A stretch of 64,000 nt of DNA, from assembly GCF_000008185.1 (NCBI RefSeq), contig NC_002967.9:1302001-1366000 (forward strand). The letters run 5' to 3'. The notes beneath the pieces were generated by a model. It was given only the letters and a program-made list of their open reading frames with translations, searched no databases and was not told the DNA's origin. Source of the stretch: Treponema denticola ATCC 35405. Its GTDB lineage: Bacteria > Spirochaetota > Spirochaetia > Treponematales > Treponemataceae. This document shows positions 61,643 to 64,000 of the stretch, piece after piece. Numbering within the stretch: the stretch's first letter is position 1; each line of letters opens with the position of its first letter. Made by a program: the position numbers and the translations under genes.

Positions 61643-63406
61643 ATGGCAGCGGGAAAACAGCTGATTAAAGAAAACAGTGCCTATATAGATATTTTGCCGG
61701 AATGGGCACAGGAGCTTTCCAGAAAATATTGCTCAAAAACGGCAAACCTTTACTTTGTGCATGGAAATATAAGGGATTTTTTACCCCATCAAATAACCGA
61801 ATACGGGCATAACTTCTTGTTCGTAAAAATAAGAGACTATATTTCCGAAGTTTTGTTTGGAAATCAGGACATAATAGTGTATTACGATAAGTCCGGAGGC
61901 GTTTCTTTTTGTACTTCCGATATGGAAAGAGCCTATCTTGAGACAATGCATATGACTTATCCTGATGTACCTCCCGAAAACTTTTTATCCCGCGATCCTG
62001 AGGAGGCTTTTTCTTACCTTGAAAGGTATTTTGTTCTAAATTTCGGCAAGAATTTGAGGATTGTTCTTATCGTAGATTATGCCGAAACCATAATTCCTGC
62101 CGATGAGATCGGAAATTTGGATGAAACCGATAGGTACTGCCTTGTTACCCTAAACAGATGGTCCCATGAGCCTTCTTTTACTCGGGAAGATATCTCGATA
62201 ATAATGCTTACCGAAAACCTGACAGACCTAAACCCCCGTCTTACAGCTTCTCCTTCTACAATAAAGGTGCGTATTCCTCTGCCTGATGCAGCCGTAAGGG
62301 TTAATTTTTTAGAACATTTACGACGGACTGAAGAAATCCTTTTAGCTGAGCGGGGCTTGAGTCCTGAAAGAATGGGCGCTTTAACCTCCGGTTTAAACCT
62401 ATTAAATCTTTACCAGCTTGTAGGAGAGTCTTATCAGGACGACAAGCCTATAAGTTTGGATTATTTGGCAACAAAGAAGAGGGAGATTATCGAAAATGAA
62501 GCCGGAGGCCTCTTGGAATTTATAGATACGGATTATGACCTCTCCCTTGTTTCGGGTCATGATTTTGTAAAAAAGCGCTTTAAAATTGCGGCTAAGGCTT
62601 TAAAGGCCGCCCGAACCGATGTTCTTCCCATGGGATATCTTATCTCCGGCCCAATAGGCACGGGAAAGACCTTTATAGTGTCGGCCTTTGCCGGCGAAAT
62701 AGGCATTCCTATGGTGCGTTTACGCAATTTCCGCTCTCAATGGCAGGGGGCTACCGAATCGAATCTTGAAAAGGTGCTGAATATTTTGAGGGCTATGTCG
62801 CCTGTGGCTGTGATGATAGATGAGGCCGATGTTGTGCTCGGAAACCGCACTGCTAACGATATATCCGGTACTTCGAGCAGGGTTTTTGCTCAAATAGCAA
62901 ATTTTATGGGAAACACGGCTTACAGGGGAAAGATAATCTGGTTTTTGATTACCTGCCGCCCCGACCTGATTCCCGTCGACTTAAAAAGGCAGGGCAGGGC
63001 TGAAGAACATCTGGCTCTTTTTTACCCCGAAACCGATGCCGAAAGGCTCGACCTTTTTGAAACCCTTCAAAGAAAGCTCCGCATCAAGCTCCATGATGTA
63101 AATTTAAATTCGATAATAAAAAAGATTAAATTCGATGTATCCGGTGCTGATATAGAAGCCATACTTGTGCGTGCTAAGATGAACGCCACTGTAGAAGGCA
63201 GGGCAATGGTTATACAAAAAGACTTGGAAGAAACTATAGCCGATTTTATTCCGCCTTCTTATCCTTATGAGATAGAGCTGCAAAATTTAGTTGCAGCAAT
63301 CGAGTGCACAAGCAAGGAGATGGTTCCGAAAAAATACCAATCCATGCAGCGCTCTGCCATGTCTTCGGAAATTTTCGAAATAAAACAGCTTTTAGGAGAA
63401 AAATAA
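61643..63406 (+). CDS. AAA+ ATPase of unknown role
   Basis: About 587 residues. N-terminal domain (1-300) of unknown fold that looks like a degenerate ATPase lobe (LRIVLIVDYAETIIP near 140, ISIIMLTENLTDLNPRL near 185). A canonical AAA module follows: Walker A SGPIGTGKT (about 335-342), Walker B VMIDEAD (about 390), sensor ITCRPDLIPVDLKRQGRAEEH, and a C-terminal helical lid. It is like spirochaetal AAA proteins of the classic (FtsH/Vps4) clade but has no protease domain. The start at 61643 has GGGAGGG upstream. Confidence 0.86.
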   Translation: MAAGKQLIKENSAYIDILPEWAQELSRKYCSKTANLYFVHGNIRDFLPHQITEYGHNFLFVKIRDYISEVLFGNQDIIVYYDKSGGVSFCTSDMERAYLETMHMTYPDVPPENFLSRDPEEAFSYLERYFVLNFGKNLRIVLIVDYAETIIPADEIGNLDETDRYCLVTLNRWSHEPSFTREDISIIMLTENLTDLNPRLTASPSTIKVRIPLPDAAVRVNFLEHLRRTEEILLAERGLSPERMGALTSGLNLLNLYQLVGESYQDDKPISLDYLATKKREIIENEAGGLLEFIDTDYDLSLVSGHDFVKKRFKIAAKALKAARTDVLPMGYLISGPIGTGKTFIVSAFAGEIGIPMVRLRNFRSQWQGATESNLEKVLNILRAMSPVAVMIDEADVVLGNRTANDISGTSSRVFAQIANFMGNTAYRGKIIWFLITCRPDLIPVDLKRQGRAEEHLALFYPETDAERLDLFETLQRKLRIKLHDVNLNSIIKKIKFDVSGADIEAILVRAKMNATVEGRAMVIQKDLEETIADFIPPSYPYEIELQNLVAAIECTSKEMVPKKYQSMQRSAMSSEIFEIKQLLGEK

Positions 63407-63418
63407 TTTAATATCGGC

Positions 63419-63471
63419 TTGACACGCTATATATAGTGTGTTATCCTGTAGTGTATAATTAGATACGCTAT
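63419..63471 (+). promoter_or_regulatory. nrdR promoter with two NrdR-box-like sites
   Basis: TTGACA (63419-63424), 17 bp, TATCCT (63442-63447). Site 1, ACACGCTATATATAGTGTG (63422-63440), fills the spacer and fits the NrdR box (ACAC..TATAT..GTGT). Site 2, TAGTGTAT-six bases-ATACGCTA (63450-63471), lies about three helical turns downstream. Paired boxes at this distance are typical of NrdR control, so autoregulation is likely. Confidence 0.75.
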
Positions 63472-63486
63472 TTTTGGGAGGGAGGG

Positions 63487-63522
63487 ATGCCGGCTTTTAG
63501 GCATCCTGTAAGTAAAATATGA
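63487..63522 (+). CDS. 11-codon leader peptide coupled to nrdR
   Basis: ATG at 63487 gives MPAFRHPVSKI and a TGA at 63520-63522. That stop overlaps the nrdR ATG at 63519 (ATGA). A GGGAGGGAGGG purine run (63476-63486) is the only ribosome site in the leader, well placed for this ATG and about 32 bases too far for nrdR. A hairpin GGATGCC/GGCATCC (63485-63491 and 63500-63506) covers the peptide's start. Existence as a translated peptide is inferred. Confidence 0.55.
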   Translation: MPAFRHPVSKI

Positions 63523-63974
63523 GATGTCCGCATTGCGGAAACTGCGATGATAAGGTTATGGAATCAAGAACTCTGGCTCAAGGGGATTGTATCCGAAGGA
63601 GACGGGAGTGTCTTGCCTGCGGTTACCGCTTTACAAGTTATGAGCATATTGAAGAAAAACCTTTTATGGTTATCAAAAAAGACGGCCGCAGGGAGCCCTT
63701 TGACCGAAAAAAGCTTGAAAAAGGTATTGAACGAGCTCTTGAAAAGCGGCCTGTTTCCTTAAACAGTATAGAAAATATTGTTACTGAAATTGAAGATCAA
63801 GCTGTTTTAAATTCCGGTCTTAACAAAGAAATAGAAACTACTGTTTTAGGCGAAATGGTTCTATCTCATTTGTATTCAATAGACAAGGTGGCATATATCC
63901 GCTTTGCCTCCGTTTATAAACAATTCAGCAACTTGGATGAATTTGTAAACGAGGTAAAAAAAGTAAGAAAATAA
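63519..63974 (+). CDS. nrdR: Transcriptional repressor NrdR
   Basis: 151 residues. Represses ribonucleotide reductase genes by binding NrdR boxes when its ATP-cone holds dATP. N-terminal zinc ribbon with C3, C6, C31 and C34 (MRCPHCG...CLACGYRFTSYE), then the ATP-cone (MVIKKDGRREPFDRKKLEKGIERAL, compressed at about 50-74) and DKVAYIRFASVYKQF. No ribosome site lies directly before its ATG, so translation probably depends on the upstream 11-codon frame. Confidence 0.96.
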   Translation: MRCPHCGNCDDKVMESRTLAQGDCIRRRRECLACGYRFTSYEHIEEKPFMVIKKDGRREPFDRKKLEKGIERALEKRPVSLNSIENIVTEIEDQAVLNSGLNKEIETTVLGEMVLSHLYSIDKVAYIRFASVYKQFSNLDEFVNEVKKVRK

Positions 63975-64000
63975 ATGATGTAAATAAATTGGGAGGTATT

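Overview
The window reads as chromosomal DNA from an oral-type spirochaete, most likely Treponema denticola or a close relative. The grounds are a stand-alone second FliG, a chemoreceptor, many lipoproteins and periplasmic proteins with short Treponema-like signal peptides, a DpnI-type nuclease, HPr plus a (damaged) HPr kinase with no PTS permease in view, and AT-rich sequence with strong GGAGG ribosome sites. The species name is recognition by eye, not a database result. There are no rRNA or tRNA genes, transposases, prophage genes or CRISPR arrays, and no gene-free stretch above about 300 bases.

Layout. 1-3101 (minus): end of purD, a DpnI-like methyl-directed nuclease, a secreted protein of unknown function, an OsmC-like protein. 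3119-8613 (minus): a complete oligopeptide/dipeptide ABC transporter (B-C-A-D-F), with a strong hairpin between the binding protein and the ATPases. 8821-14541: group B [FeFe] hydrogenase, YwlG-like protein, PurS-PurL fusion, AlkD-like repair protein. 14640-20131 (plus): orphan BrnA-type antitoxin with a clear operator, sugar-type binding protein paired with a chemoreceptor, FliG1-like protein. 20197-26708 (plus): TPR protein, mfd, then a very AT-rich CPBP protease gene flanked by 88-bp direct repeats, then an EreA/ChaN-like lipoprotein. 26728-37734 (minus): HD protein, pmbA/tldD, ptsH, hprK (broken by three apparent one-base losses), hpf, a LysM protein with a cyclic-nucleotide-binding protein, HD/unknown/recN, hemerythrin. 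37856-45400 (plus apart from one gene): toxin (frameshifted)/antitoxin pair, transketolase, a second TldD/TldE pair. 45511-58083 (plus apart from one gene): ABC exporter, HerA-like ATPase, signal peptidase, PASTA-PBP, DUF115 protein, PilZ/HEAT/ComEC/YigZ operon. 58110-61492 (minus): lipoprotein, FecR-domain protein, beta-barrel-like protein, small secreted protein. 61643-63974 (plus): AAA+ ATPase and nrdR.

Most promoters that can be read are plain sigma-70 type (TTGACA-like, 16-18 bp, TATAAT-like). Several carry a palindrome in the spacer (brnA, nrdR, hpf), which suggests repressor sites. Four genes have the -10 so close to the start codon that their mRNAs should be leaderless or nearly so.

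The most unusual items are: an 11-codon leader peptide coupled to nrdR by an ATGA overlap; a minus-strand terminator built into the coding 3' end of yigZ and duplicated around a lipoprotein gene; 88-bp repeats bracketing the CPBP gene, whose ATG is ATT; dispersed hairpin elements filling gaps within minus-strand operons; a second TldD/TldE pair followed by an ABC exporter; and clustered single-base losses in hprK and a RelE-like toxin, which could be real decay or sequence errors.
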